A stretch of DNA of 64,000 nt from Saccoglossus kowalevskii. Lineage: Eukaryota; Hemichordata; Enteropneusta; Harrimaniidae. Location: NCBI RefSeq assembly GCF_000003605.2, contig NW_003122908.1:781336-845335 (forward strand). Reading direction: 5' to 3'. The notes below the pieces were generated by a model that had not been told where the DNA came from, made no database searches, and saw nothing but the letters and a program-made list of their open reading frames with translations. Positions 40,522 through 53,443 of this stretch are shown here, piece after piece. Every line of letters starts with the position of its first letter. Position 1 is the first letter of the stretch. The position numbers were made by a program, and so were the translations under genes.

Positions 40522-42192
40522 TGTTCTTTAAGAAAATATCAAGTACATTTTATTCTCAGTTTCATACTTGATAACGAACACACCGGAATCACGCACCAGT
40601 TCCCAAATAGGTAGCATGATGATGAACAACACAAGAAAAGAAGACAAGCATGAAATATACATGCATGTGAGGTTCCGTGCGCACTTAGCGTTAAACACAA
40701 TTGTATTTGCACCTCTTGTTTGCCATATGCAGGCAGCATAGACGCTACACTAATACATGTTGGAGTTCTCCCTAAGCAATGGAAGCAAATTGAAGCAAAT
40801 AACACGTCAGTTTTGGTGTTTGTTATCCGAGTATTAACAAATTTGATACATACGAAAATTATACTCCAACTCGATTTAAAGCCATGTTACGCTTATATAG
40901 TTTCGTTTTTATTTACTAAACCAACGAATTTAACTTGGGAATTCGTGATTTCGTGTAAAAACAAATACACACACGTCACCGCTTTAATTATTTGCCGACT
41001 GCTTTACTCAACTTTACTCAACAACATCTACCTATATGAACTAGAAATCCCCGGGCTGCGCACAAATATCCGTGCTGTGTGCGACCCGCGGAGTGATCAA
41101 TACCCTTGTTGTTTAGGCGAATTTTGACATGGTGATTTTTTTACGAACATACAGACTGTAATATTCCTACGTGTTATTCTGAATTGCACAACTATAGCGT
41201 GAGTATTATTTTCAACTTATTCGCTCAATTTATAGTTAGAAGACACTTTTAATTAAAATGGTCTTAGCACCATTACATTAACAACAAATTGATGTTATGT
41301 GAATGGATAAGCACACGTACAACATATGGTAGTTCCGTCATCGAATTTTTAAGTGACACTTTTCGAATTTAGCTGGTTATGCAAATAAAATGCAAGAAGT
41401 AAAGACTAATTTTATGGGTGCACGGAAATTGTATGCTTTCACGCACAATGTTGGTTCTGAACACCACGCGCGTATCGATATATGAAAATATTACCACTGT
41501 GCAAAATGTTGTCACACTCAATCGAAATCAAAGTTCACCCGTACGATCCATGTACATTTATGCATTATTTCTAAGAACACACAATTAACCCGACAAGGGA
41601 CTCGGGATGTTACAATACATGGTCAGAACAGCGGGATGCATATTAATCTCAGAGCATACGGCCAGTAGGCAACGCCAGGCCAATCCGCACGAAATAGTTC
41701 ATGACATATGCACGTGTTTTATATTAAAAAAATAACCTTGTCATCATCGTAACATAGTTACTAGATATGTATATATATATATCATTATATCTGCAAAACA
41801 GTCCTTTTGACTATTATGCGGGATCTTTACTTTTAGTTAATTGTTATGTAAAGAGACGAATATGCCAAATTTCAGAAGCAGTTCCAAATAGGTGTTATTG
41901 ATATAAAAAAGAAAGACAAGAACATTCTTTGAAATTGCAGATTTATTTAACAGTTATTTGACACTTTCGTCATTCCATACACTGTATATGATGTGAACAT
42001 ATTTATTTGATTTTTGCTTTTATTTTTGAAAATTTATTTTAATTAATGTAGAACACAGTGATTTTTGGCGTGTTAATAAAAATTTAGAAATGTTAAAGAT
42101 ATATCGATTTCGTAAACCATTTCATATGTGAATTTTCCATTGCGCATTGTCTTATTTATGTTGATTTGCCTTATAGGATAAGGGTGCAGTAG
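40522..42192. other. Downstream flank of the receptor gene, no gene recognised
   Basis: A plus-strand frame at 40720-41127 is open for 135 codons but has no ATG at its head and matches no family I know. The rest is AT-rich with short frames. Confidence 0.5.
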
Positions 42193-42197
42193 TTAAA

Positions 42198-42357
42198 GCG
42201 GGAGAGTCGTCACCTGCGCATGCGTCAGATGGCCATAGTGTGTCATCGTTTACAAACAAGCGTCTACCCATGAGCATTTGCGTGTTTAGCCTGTGTTATG
42301 TTGATATCGTCGCTTGGGACTCAATTCCCGCGCGTGCGCCGGTGACGACCCTCCCGC
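42198..42357. mobile_element. Short inverted-repeat element (MITE-like), 160 bp, flanked by TTAAA
   Basis: The left end (42198-42224) starts GCGGGAGAGTCGTCACC. The right end (42331-42357) is its reverse complement with 24 of 27 positions matching. TTAAA directly flanks both sides (42193-42197 and 42358-42362), which looks like a target-site duplication. A TTAA core would suit piggyBac- or Kolobok-type insertion, but the ends do not match a family I can name. The terminal repeats are much richer in G+C than the AT-rich flanks. The body is far too short to code for a transposase. Confidence 0.78.
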
Positions 42358-42362
42358 TTAAA

Positions 42363-45300
42363 GAAAACTGTTTAATTGATCAATATTTAAATCATTATGT
42401 GTTCTCAATTATTGTACCATCATCTCGCATGGCTGCATTTGAATTAGCCAGACAATCCTTACGACAAAAGAACAGATTACCGGTAACGTAGTAGTTCCTC
42501 TGACATAATCGCGTGTAACGAAAAATACATTATACTGAGAACGCGTAGTTAAATTGGAAAACGAAACTCCATATTTTGACTAGGTCAACACTTTAAAATT
42601 TGGCGTTTTGACAAAAAAGAACTATGCAAACATTGTGGTGTCAATGCACCGATATTTCAGCAATATCGTGAACATTCTGAAATACCAATACAGGTTGAAT
42701 GATACCAGAATAGTCAAAATATTAGTCAATTGCCGGAAACCGTCGCGGTCTTATCTGTTATGACACACTCACATACGATTGGTTCAATCGTCTGGAAACC
42801 GCATAGGTCGACCAATCACACATCCTGTATCATTACCGCGATGATTAGTTTATCTGACGTTAGACGTGGAAAAAGTTGTACTGCGCCATTTTATCTCACA
42901 GACATCTTTATAAAGTTTACACCTTCACACTTTTGCACGAGTGTGTTCAATCTTAGTTGGTATTTCAGAATGTCTATAATATCACGAAAGCATTGAGGTG
43001 CTGGTAACGCACTTTCGCATATTTTAAAAACGGCATATTCTACAATTTTATTCACTCAAATTATGTCGTTTCGTTTCCTAAGTTGTTATAATGTGAACGG
43101 AATGGTTAAATATTAATATTAAATATTATTATACATTTGTCACCGTAACACCACAAGTTACAGCGTGCCGTATTTTATGAGGTATTTTCATCCTACCATG
43201 TAAGGAAATGCGAATTCCAAATTTGAAAAGATTACGCGCGTAAGCGTCCTCTAATAATAAAAACAAACATGGCGGCCACCAGGGTTTTGATCGGACTCCA
43301 CACAAAGAAGTTCGCTTATTCTGTTCTAAACATTTTGGATTTCGGCATTCCCATGATGTATCCTTGGAAGGAAAAGATGTATAATAATAAAGTTATTACG
43401 AGTGTACCTCAAAGAATGCACTCAGACAACACGTCGACCTCCGCTGCGCGTCGGTTGATACTTCCGCTCTTCTGTCTTCGTGCATACTTTAAGGTATCCT
43501 CGTAATAACCTCATATTATCTACAGTAGATTGTATTCGGGTGGCCTTTGTTGCCGTCGAGAAAGCACACCAGATTGAAAATTTGAACATATGATTAACAT
43601 AATCTTCTCCTGTCATAGCTACGGTATTGAAAAACAAACTACATATACGAGTTCGCTTACTAAAATTTGTAATGCCTGGGCAATCCACTCAAAACAATGT
43701 GTAAAAAGAAACAGGAAACTTTAAGACTACATGCACCTCTTTTATCAAGTCCTGGTGGTAAATATGTAACTAACTCTTGATAGCGAATGTAAATGATACT
43801 GCGTAAAATGACAGGAAATTAGCTGATTTACTATGAATTTTTAATATAGTTAAAAACAGTCTGTTCAATAGTTTAAATAATTAAAAAAACATTTCTAGAT
43901 AGTTGAAATGAATTATTGAGTGGAAAGAACAATGTAAATATGTGAAGGGAGATATCATATTACGCATTTAAACACATTTTGTAAACCAAACGATTTGTGC
44001 AACTGAATAATAGTACTTTTGGGCGCTTACAGAAACTGTTCCACAAAATCTGTTCAAATCATTGGCATTTAATCTAGACATCATAGCAGATATCATTCTG
44101 TGATAGGTTAGTGCATCTAAAGACGGTAATTGAAAGTACAAAATATGAATTGTTTTGTTTTTTCCACAGTTACAGGTGACATGATTCGACTACATACAGA
44201 TGCTATTGGCTATTGGTGGAAACACTACAGAACATAGTGACATAACGGCATGATTTCTCATGACTTTATATAAAATAAAATACCTGTCAGCTGAAGATAA
44301 AGCAGTTATGAAGGGATATGTAGAGAGTCGATTGCAGTATGCAGTGGGAAAAGTAGCGAAGTAGAGAGTCGTCGAGTGGGCTTGGGAATATGAACCAGAA
44401 AGCTGTGAAGCTACTTGTCAGAACGGAACGTGAATTGGCTCGAATCATAACACAAGGCAAAAGTAGTAACAAAATGAATTTTTCGTTCGAGTAGAAGACG
44501 TTTTTTTCATATTTTGGGATTGTTTCCAGAACGAGAAGGCCTCAACTAGTTTTACTTGGTTTCATATTTCATTTTTGTTAGACAGATAAATAAATAAAAT
44601 AATACATTCCATACAGAGTCGGATGATATAAAGAAAAACGTGCTTATCAAAGGGCATACATTTTTCTTGTCTATTATGCAATACTGTTTATTTATTACCG
44701 TTTGGAAACTCCTGATAAACTATATGCTGCTGCACTGTCAATGAAAGTAGTTTATGCAGGCATTAACTTGATATTTAATTCTTTCGACAGCAGCAACTAC
44801 CAATTAATTAAAGTTATATACAAGGTGCCAAAGAGGTGATTTATTCATCCGTACACGAATTACACTATATATATATATATATATGCTAAACATAGCTGAA
44901 AGCTATCCTTTCTCACATGCTGTGAGGATTTGTTAACATGCAGCGATCATCGCATTTCAAAGAACGCACATTGTTATACTACAACTTGTGTAATGAATCA
45001 TTAAATCAATCATTTTGGCATAAATGATTTAACCATGGTTCTACAAGTCAGTTTTTATCGGTATTGACACGAAAGGTTAATAGTCTAGTATCATCACTAT
45101 AGTTCAAACAGTTATTGCAGGTTAATACACTTAATGCTTTATTTACAAATGTATAGTATATATACTATATTCAACGATGTGACTTAAAATCGATTCTTGA
45201 ACCAATTATAATATGTTATTGCCAAACGTTATATACACTAAATATGGCCACAACGAGGATTAAAAAGATTATATTTGATATAAAGCCTTGATTTTGACTT

Positions 45301-46302
45301 GATGTTTGGGTTAAATAACCAAAATTAGCAGTACTAAAAAAAATAGTTGGATTCTCAACCCTCAAACCTCAAAATAAATTAAAGTTGAACAAAATGTATG
45401 AGAAGAATAACAATGAATTTCGAAAAGTCATTGAATCATGTGTATTGCATTCACGCATTGCGCAATAAAGGCCCTAGAGCGTTTACAACACATTTTATTT
45501 GAAAAGAGAGCATGCTTTTGACAGTATGTCATACAGGGCTGTTGACAGTCATCGTTGAATGAGATTCTCTAAAAACGATTGAATATTTATAGATGCTTTG
45601 AAGTTGCGGATTTTGAATTCAGATAAGGCACCTCTTACACTGGCTCTTCTGGGATATCTCCGCAATAATAAATGTATCGGCCTGCAGCATCGACATTTTA
45701 TCTCTGATATCACTTTTTTATCTGCGAAGTGCAAGTTAAAAACATTATTTTCCCCCAAAAAACGACAACAATATTCACAATATATTGCATTTTACTACGA
45801 ATGAACAGATCTGCCACAAATAAATAAACACCTATATCTCCATTCTTAGACTGATATTTACATCCTACTGCATAGATGTGGTGAAATAATATAATATACT
45901 ATGATATAATACGATATACTTTAAATTATGTCAAAACTATAAGATCATGGCTACCTTCTATCAATGGTTAACACATATCTAAACTCATCAATTCACGGAT
46001 TAGAATATTCTAATGAATCTCCAGTCTCTTACTCATAATAACTGGTCTAGGGAAACGAACTTTTTCACAAATTATCTAGACCAATTCTACCACCACCATG
46101 ACAGTATTATATATGTACGTCATGTTTCTTGGCGCCTTCCCCGTTTCATACAGGCAAAATGGAAAAAAATCAAACATAACATAATTATATAACATTTTAC
46201 AACTTGTTTACATACTTTTCCTAGTTGCTTTTTAGGCGATGTCTTTAACTGACTCGCTATCTTAAATGACTGTGTCACACAACAAAGTTCGAGAGAAGTT
46301 GA
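42363..46302. other. No gene recognised
   Basis: AT-rich non-coding DNA with a TA microsatellite at 44866-44884 and the 18-bp palindrome at 45152. An ATGGCGGCC with good start context at 43269 opens a 78-codon frame of unknown nature. Decayed 5' parts of the LINE might lie upstream of 46303, but I could not recognise them. Confidence 0.5.
45152..45169. repeat. Perfect 18-bp AT palindrome
   Basis: TATAGTATATATACTATA reads the same on both strands. It is easily formed by chance or slippage in this AT-rich sequence. Confidence 0.6.
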
Positions 46303-46754
46303 CTCAAAATAGCACACATATAAGCAAATGGGCCAGATAATATTTCGGGTGTTATTCTGAAAGAACATGCTAGTTATCTGTTTCTTTAAGCATTATCTCC
46401 AACCCTTTTCTTTCTGGATGTAAATGTCCGTCAAATGTAGTATAAGGTTACAACTCAACAGTTGAAAATTAGGTATTATTTTCTTCTGCCTTTAATCAGT
46501 ATACCAAGTCCGTAATGAGCTTATTGCACGCACAAACAGAAAAACTACAGTTTCAGTGGTCTAGTTTCAAATTGGTTCATTCGTATTTGTCCAATACAGT
46601 TCAACATGTAATCGTTTATGCGCGTACATCACCATGTAACGAAGTGGATTCAGGTGTTCCTCATGGTTCATTACTCGGGACTTTGCTATTTGTAATGTTG
46701 TCTGCATATAACGAACAAGCTCGTTGTACAAAGATGAAAATTAGGAATTAGTGG
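46303..46754 (+). pseudogene. Broken LINE reverse-transcriptase fragment
   Basis: Three blocks of a non-LTR retrotransposon reverse transcriptase appear in the right order on the plus strand. First, LKIAHI-stop-ANGPDNISGVILKEHA (46303-46371) matches the KAxGPDNIPxxxLKE block before the fingers. Second, VLFSSAFN (46473-46496) matches motif A (LDLSxAFD), with the catalytic Asp replaced by Asn. Third, in the same frame as the second, LVHSYLSNTVQHV followed by SGVPHGSLLGTLLF (within 46515-46754) matches the segment before and including motif B (SGVPQGSxLGPLLF). The frame shifts between the first and second blocks, stops interrupt it, the stretch normally between them is mostly missing, and no YxDD motif C follows. 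It is a dead fragment, probably of a CR1/L2/Jockey-type LINE; the exact clade cannot be told. Confidence 0.85.
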
Positions 46755-47469
46755 CGTTCATCCAGTAAAATAATTTCAAATAACATCAATCGATGTATAT
46801 GTATATGTATAAAATGTATAAAATATATTCATCTTGAGCAGGAAAACACAATGAAACGTGTGTGAGCTGTTTTATCTGGTGACCTGAATTTGCGCATGCT
46901 GGCTTCCATTGATGCTAATGCTACCATTGTCAGAAGTATGCTTCTTACAAAGAATATAACTTCTACATTATAATTTTAATAACCATAATCCTATATTTTC
47001 GTTCGAATATACACACACAATGTCGTTTCTTCTTTTCAACTATAAACAAGCGTGGCAGAACTTTAATGTAGACAGTTTCCTAATAACTTAACTGCTTATG
47101 ACTGCACTACTTTTTCCTTTTATTATTCCCCTGTTATTAGTAGGGATCTGAATGTTAATTCACAAAATACTCTTCGACAAATAATATCATTTAGACCCAA
47201 ATTCAGAGACTCCAAATCAACTGGAGTCATGATTTTAAAATCATTATAAACTCAATTAAAACATATTCCAGACAATGAACTAAACAAGGTATAGCTGAAC
47301 ACTTTATTAGAATGGGTGGAGGCTGTCAAAAGTGAAGTTTATTGTCGACTTCTCAAACTTGAGGTAAAGTTCTACAGACGATAAAAATGCTAAATTTAAA
47401 GGCCCCTCCGATCTCTCCATAAGAGATATGTTGTTGTTCCCACAGACGAAGCTGCCATATTAAACAGCT

Positions 47470-47690
47470 AATTTACATATTGATTATTTCAGCTTGTTCT
47501 CCCAAAAAAACTTCTAAGCGGATTTTGATCAAATTTAGTACATGGGTTTCTTTGGGTGCGCACATGATTAGTTTTAGGGTCATATAAATGCATATTAAGT
47601 AGGTAAGTTGCATATCATTGCATTTCAGTCTGTATAAGCAAAATCTCAAAAATTTCGCAGAACGGATTTTGATCAAATCTGCTATATATT
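47470..47690. repeat. Diverged direct repeat, period about 144 bp
   Basis: The 16-mer CGGATTTTGATCAAAT occurs at 47519-47534 and 47663-47678. The about 55 bases before each copy also align (a CATAT-ATTTCAG block, then a TCTC/AAAA-rich stretch), so two units of about 144 bp lie head to tail, the second incomplete. It looks like part of a dispersed genomic repeat rather than a gene. The family is not recognised. Confidence 0.6.
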
Positions 47691-50600
47691 GGTACTGAAT
47701 ATCTGCTTAACCTCTAATGCCATTGCTTTTCCTATGAAATTTCATTCCCTGGGTGTGTTTTTATCAAACAATTGTACAACTACTTACACGGGAGCTTTGC
47801 AGAGATTAATTTTAATGTTTTTTTGTTTTCATGAACTTATGCATTTTCCTATTTTACACTTTTGCATGAATAAATACGGTTGGGTAAGTTATTTTAACTT
47901 TATTGATTCTCTTGAATGTCTGTATATAGGACTGTCCTTTATTTAATTCTAAGATTAATGTTGATGTGATTTATACAATTATTTGTCTGTCAGTTTTTAG
48001 ACTTACCGAGTTTAAAGCATTCCGACCCTCAGGTATACCCTCAATAATTTATGTGAAGTTATTTCTTTCATTAGCATGAATTTGTTAGACGCACTCTTAC
48101 TTTTGCTTATATTAAACTTTTGTAATTTTGTTTCTATTTGTTGATAAATTTACGTCTTTGTTTTGTACATGTAGTGTGCATTTCTATTAGAGATTGTTTG
48201 TAACCTGTAAATGGGACGGACAGGTTTTGAGCAGTTGGACGCCAAATGAACGCCATACTGTATAATACACGGGACAGCTACTCTGCGCCGCGGAAATCCA
48301 TGGTTTTAACTGCGTGAACCTCGGCACATGAGCCCGGAATCAATCTTGTAGCAGAAGCTACATATACGGGTTATTTAGGAGCTCGAAATAAATCTTGTAG
48401 GAGAAACTACATATAGGCTTACTGTTCAACGAGTCAGATCCATGATTTTTGAACGTCAACTTCAATTTCTTCATTGTTTAACACACGTAAAATGCCGTGA
48501 TAATATAACGTGTAACCACACACACCTATTCATCTCTTTCTTTACTCATAAAAAGACGAGTCTCAAGAGAATTAACGGAACTATTAGTCCAAAAACTGGT
48601 CGCAATAATAACAGCATGCTTGCCATGTTTGACGTTGGGTCTATGTATTGATTACATAGTGGTTTGTTCTCCACTAGAACATTCATTTAACGTGACACTG
48701 TAACAATAATACAATCACAGTAAACATCAGCACATAGAGACTGTTAATGATAATTGTGATGATAATTACAATATTACAAGAAGTTATATGTATTTTATCT
48801 GCAATCTACACATAAAACATCTTGGGAGAATCGCTGGTCGCCAAGGTTACTACATGCAACGACAATTTGTTCAAACCTCCTCCTCGTTCATTGGAATTAT
48901 GCTGTTCATTCACTTCAGTTTAAGATAGCTAATTAACTGTTATAACAATAACTTTGCGGCTTTACCTCGTTAATTCCGTTGAATCTTCATTCATTTAGCT
49001 TAAATTATATGCAAATACAATTGGAATCGTACCAAGTAGACTCATTAATTTCACATATGTACCCGTATATATTTTAGTTTATTAATTTAATTTGTGTTTA
49101 ATCGAGACAGTGTCTGTGTCAAATCATATATGCGAGAAATAATTCAAATGCATGGCCAAATGCGTAACTAGCTGATAGTATAATTGATATCAGAATCGAT
49201 TTTTTTACTCTATAATAATTAATGAGGTTTTTTTTCAAGAGGCATAATTAACAGTGAAATAATATGTAAATTACTCTTAATTGGTCTTATTGTAAAAACA
49301 TGGTATAATATAACTATTACCAACAAATATAGTGTGCCTATAATATACACCATTGGATATACCCTTAATAGAACCACTGCGGTACTAGTTCTGATGAATA
49401 TCAACGTATCCATGTTTGGATAGCGTTTTTAAATTTCCCAAGACAATTTGTATAGAAGATAAAGTGCATGCTGTAGATATACAAGCAAATCGAAATGATG
49501 CGCCCATTGTCGTAACGTGTACGTTCGCATATGCTCAAAATGATTAGTCTTGATGAGCTCAAAACATTTGCCCATAAATGCAAGGTCAGATGCAAGTAGT
49601 AATACACATATGCAAAACAACCAGAGTGTCAATTATACTTGAAATCGATACAAACTAGATAATGTACATACCTTTCGACACACGATCCCCAACATCATCG
49701 TATTTATATTCGTAGATCGGGAGAGATTAATTGATTTCAATTCATTTATTTGAACGCATAATCAAGTACGATCATTGAATTTGTGTCGAATCGGACGTAC
49801 ATATGAGAAATAACATGAAATATTGGAGCTTCATCTTCAAAGCCTCTCTTTTGGGGTTATTTTGTACACCTTGAATGATGATGATTACCATCAAATTTAG
49901 ATTGCGGGTGTATTAGGCGTAGTTATAAATGACAAGCATAACATTATGTAAAGACACATTTCAGTTGGGACCTACACAAGACTAATTCAAAAACATAACC
50001 TTCGTACATAAATCCTTTCAACGATTTTTCCTAGGTTTTGAGCCCAAAGCGTGATGTAATCATAAGGGATGTTTCCATTCTTTACTCTAGATACCTTGTG
50101 AGCGGCGTGTGGTATGTCCATGTAATCTTTATTTCAATCCCAGACAATTATTCACATGACGTCACCATCAATGGCTATTCTATAACGAATGTAGATTTGA
50201 TTGGAAAATGCATTGTACGTGTTAGTTGCTTAATTCGTTGCGGAATCCTAGACAGTTTTGAAGCACGCCTTGTCGGCGTGCGTGCCCCGCGTTCTCAGTT
50301 GCGTCATACTGTCTTAATGAAATAAAACGGGAAATCAAATGCATAATGAAAAACTCATCAAAGCGTGAGACAGTATACAAGTTATATACTGCTAATTACT
50401 TCAGTAATAAAGTGAAGTGAAAATCGGAAGGAATTTAGCTGTTCGGAATGCTGATAATATATATAATAAACATAGTATTTTAATCTATTGTCTAACATGA
50501 ATTTTATAAAACCACAATAATTATAAAGTGTTACAGCGCACATCACGAGTTGAGAGTAATATTTTCTTTCTTGGCAGTCATGAAAATGTAGTAACAATAT

Positions 50601-51069
50601 CAGCTAGCGGGACTATCAAAGGAACTTCATTGCAGTTATAATTTACCGACAAAAGGTTTCCAACACGATTGCAAACATACAAAATTTAACAATTACATGA
50701 TAACGCCACATTCACGCCGCTTACAACTTTGTTCAATGAACGAATGAGCCTAATAATCAGCCGGTTGATTGTCTTCGTAGTTGCCTTAATAGTGATTTGT
50801 TAACTCGTCTAGACGTGATTTTGTAGCAATTTCTTTTTTTTCGAACCTTATTTCAATTATTGGCACGAAGGTGTTACTATGACTATTAGAGGTACTCAGT
50901 GATACGGTGATGATATTTATTATTACAAAGTCTGTGTAAATACGTGCATAATGTATTCAAATTTGTAGTTATTCTTGTACGCCCATATACCTGGCAGACA
51001 TCCAATATGTCGTCGCTACTTAATAACTTCATCAATTCGCGTTAAACTCGCCCCAGGTTTTTTGCCTAA
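47691..51069. other. No gene recognised; possible homeodomain/octamer motif cluster
   Basis: AT-rich non-coding DNA. Between about 48920 and 49060 there are TAATTA cores (48930), ACAATA, an octamer ATGCAAAT (49009-49016) and ATTAAT motifs. Such clusters occur in developmental enhancers but are also expected by chance at this base composition. A plus-strand frame at 50038-50325 is open but unrecognised. Confidence 0.45.
50263..50281. repeat. Short perfect hairpin
   Basis: GCACGCC and GGCGTGC form a 7-bp all-perfect GC-rich stem around a 5-base loop, within an otherwise AT-rich stretch. No U-run or other RNA-terminator context is relevant in an animal genome, and its meaning is unknown. Confidence 0.4.
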
Positions 51070-51117
51070 TACGCGCATCCCACAGTCTGGGGGTACGCGC
51101 AACCCACAGTCTGGGGA
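51070..51117. repeat. Tandem duplication of 24 bp
   Basis: A unit TACGCGCA(T/A)CCCACAG followed by TCTGGGG(G/A) occurs at 51070-51093 and 51094-51117, with two mismatches. Each copy holds CCCA...TGGG, a small potential hairpin. Confidence 0.9.
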
Positions 51118-52018
51118 CTGAGTTTATTTCTACATAGTTGATTACTCACACCATTCCTTCATATAATAAGATATTTTGCGATGCCATCTTCACTTAATTG
51201 GCATTTTGTTACCATGGCAACTGGTTACCACCGGAATCTATGTCGCACTAAAAGACTTTTAAGTCTTTGTTTCAATTCATTGAATCCATTATCTATTTCT
51301 GCATACAGAATGCATTTAAGTAATGACTTTGGATATCAGGTTAGCCTCGATGCGTGCAGCGTGTGTATCTCAGTAAAAGCAAAGCAGAACTCCATTTCAC
51401 GTAGTATTGGAGAATAACCTTCTTATTCCAAATTAGCACGAATATATATAGAATGTTCCGAGCATTTCAGGGGGATTTTTTTCTCATCCTATTATGGGGA
51501 TTTTTTGCTACACCTCTTGTCATTAAAAAATATAAAAGGAAATATCAATATATATACCATATATCTGATATACATAGTAAAGTATTCCTATTAGCGCTAT
51601 TCAGTCGACAAATTAACTCGCAGCGTGTATTCACATTTTGCCGTGTATTTATTCGAAGATAACGCATTTTGGAACCAGATTTCAGGATTCATAAGCTGTA
51701 AATTGGGTGTCACAAAATGTCAAAGTAAACAATTACTGTTGACAGCAAAGACAGCAACAATATTCATTTTTTACATATCCAACACAGATTACAACGTCAA
51801 ACTATAATTGGATCGAAAATCCTGTGAATCCATCTGAAGATGTTCCGCCTGGTAAACCATAGTGATTACGTCAATAACACGCGCAGATGCTAATAATAAC
51901 CTGGTACTGCTAATTGACATGGGATGTGCGACTAACTGTTTTGAATATTTAAATATTAAAATCCATTTCAATTCAAATTGGTGTACCAAACAACTCACAC
52001 GTGACATTATTGTCGGTT

Positions 52019-52299
52019 GTTATTTTTTATCTCCCTATCAAATGGCAATTTTAATGCGCAATCCTGGCGTTAACCAGCCTGTGTCGAACACAAGCACCTG
52101 TAAACCTTAACCAAGGTTCCCCAAAAGTCGCATTCGTTAGTGAATGAATCTCGACCAGTGGAATTGGCCTTCCCATTGAGTCTGTGGCACACTCACCCAG
52201 AGTAGGGATCGACCCTTTGATGTTCAGCCTAAGGTAGGATTTGAACTTGGGCCTACCGATCATCTGATGCGACAACCACTATGCTACCAGTGACCGGTC
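52019..52299 (-). mobile_element. tRNA-derived SINE with intact target-site duplications
   Basis: Read on the minus strand, the element starts at 52299 with a tRNA-like head. The RNA polymerase III A box TAGCATAGTGG is at 52286-52276 and the B box GTTCAAATCC at 52246-52237, at near-normal tRNA spacing. A tRNA-unrelated body of about 200 bp follows, ending at 52019 in an A-rich tail (GATAAAAAATAAC). A perfect 10-bp duplication, ATTGTCGGTT on the plus strand, flanks it at 52009-52018 and 52300-52309, the footprint of LINE-assisted retrotransposition. The T-arm pairing is degraded, so it is not a working tRNA gene. It does not code for protein and would have needed a partner LINE reverse transcriptase. 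The SINE family is not recognised. Confidence 0.88.
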
Positions 52300-53419
52300 A
52301 TTGTCGGTTATGCTATTTCGACTCTAATTAAACAAATAATCTACATTGGTGTGCGCTAGAACTGCAAGTAACAAAGTGGTTTGCTTGCTCTTGGATGAAC
52401 AAATCTACAAATCCTGATGACGCGCAAAAACTACTAATATTAATCGATTACATTGTCTGACTTTCTTCGAATCGGTGTGTGTTATGTCTAGGTACTACTT
52501 TATATGGGTGTCGACTAATGTTAGTTCTTTCATTTAGAGTTATCAACGTCATCTATGTTAATATTAATCATCGATTACATAATCTCTGACTATGTTGGCT
52601 CATATCATAACAATTACAAACGATGTCACTATGCAACTGCAGTGATTTTTGCTGTAAACACGCTTTCGACAAATTAAACCATCTGGAAACATGGCCGTTC
52701 ATAATGATCCATTTCAGCAGCCGGTGACGAAATTGATAGACATTGTAAACGAATGTACAACGCTGAGATACATGCACAAATTTCGTAGCGACGGAGAAAT
52801 GAACGCAATCTAAGGACAAATAACTAGCTTGCGGTCATCACATTTCATTTATGAGGCTTGCAATATATATACGAGTTAAAGTATAGATTCTGTTAGATAA
52901 TCAGTTTCAATTTGTGTATGTAACAACCATTGCAATTACATACGCACCAGCAAAATTCTTTCTATGTGATCGGTTATGCAAATTAACCATTATCGCGGAA
53001 CATGCTAATCTAGCTTTCGCAATTGTTGTTGTTTATATCATGTGAAACGTGTACTGTGTTTAGTTGCATGGGTTTATATGCCTGTTTTCATATTACAGAT
53101 GAAGATAAAAGTCATATATTGAATTACGATCAATATTTCACACATCGGATGACATTGGTCGAGAACATACAGATTAAAAATCTTTAATGTAGTGTTAAAA
53201 TTTGAGATAAAAACAACAACATCTGTAAGAGCTAATTAGGTTTCAATCGCACTAACCAACAAGAAAAAGAACGGAGATAATGACTGTTTTATTAAAGTGA
53301 CTACATGAAAGTGATTATCGTTCACAAAAATGGCTATCGCAAATGAAAGCAAAATTGCTACAAACTTTCGTGAAATCTGTCACGGCGTCGTGGTATCATT
53401 GCCATGGAAGGGAAGGGTA

Positions 53420-53443
53420 TAATGGATTACGTAATGGATTACG
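53420..53443. repeat. Perfect tandem duplication of 12 bp
   Basis: TAATGGATTACG is repeated exactly twice, followed by a partial third TAA. It is a small slippage-type duplication. Confidence 0.85.

Noticed and set aside
40720-41127. 135-codon open frame downstream of the receptor
   Set aside because: No ATG at its head, no recognisable domain, and the length is within what random AT-rich sequence of this size can give.
43269-43505. ATGGCGGCC in good start context opening a 78-codon frame
   Set aside because: The peptide is unrecognised, loses protein-like character after about 40 codons, and no splice donor clearly ends it.
50038-50325. 95-codon frame preceded by a pyrimidine-rich stretch and TAG, considered as an exon
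   Set aside because: No protein similarity is recognised and there is no donor at a matching position.
52230-52299. Considered as a tRNA gene on the minus strand
   Set aside because: The A and B boxes are good, but the T-arm stem does not pair and no acceptor stem closes. With the target duplications and tail, a SINE explains it better.
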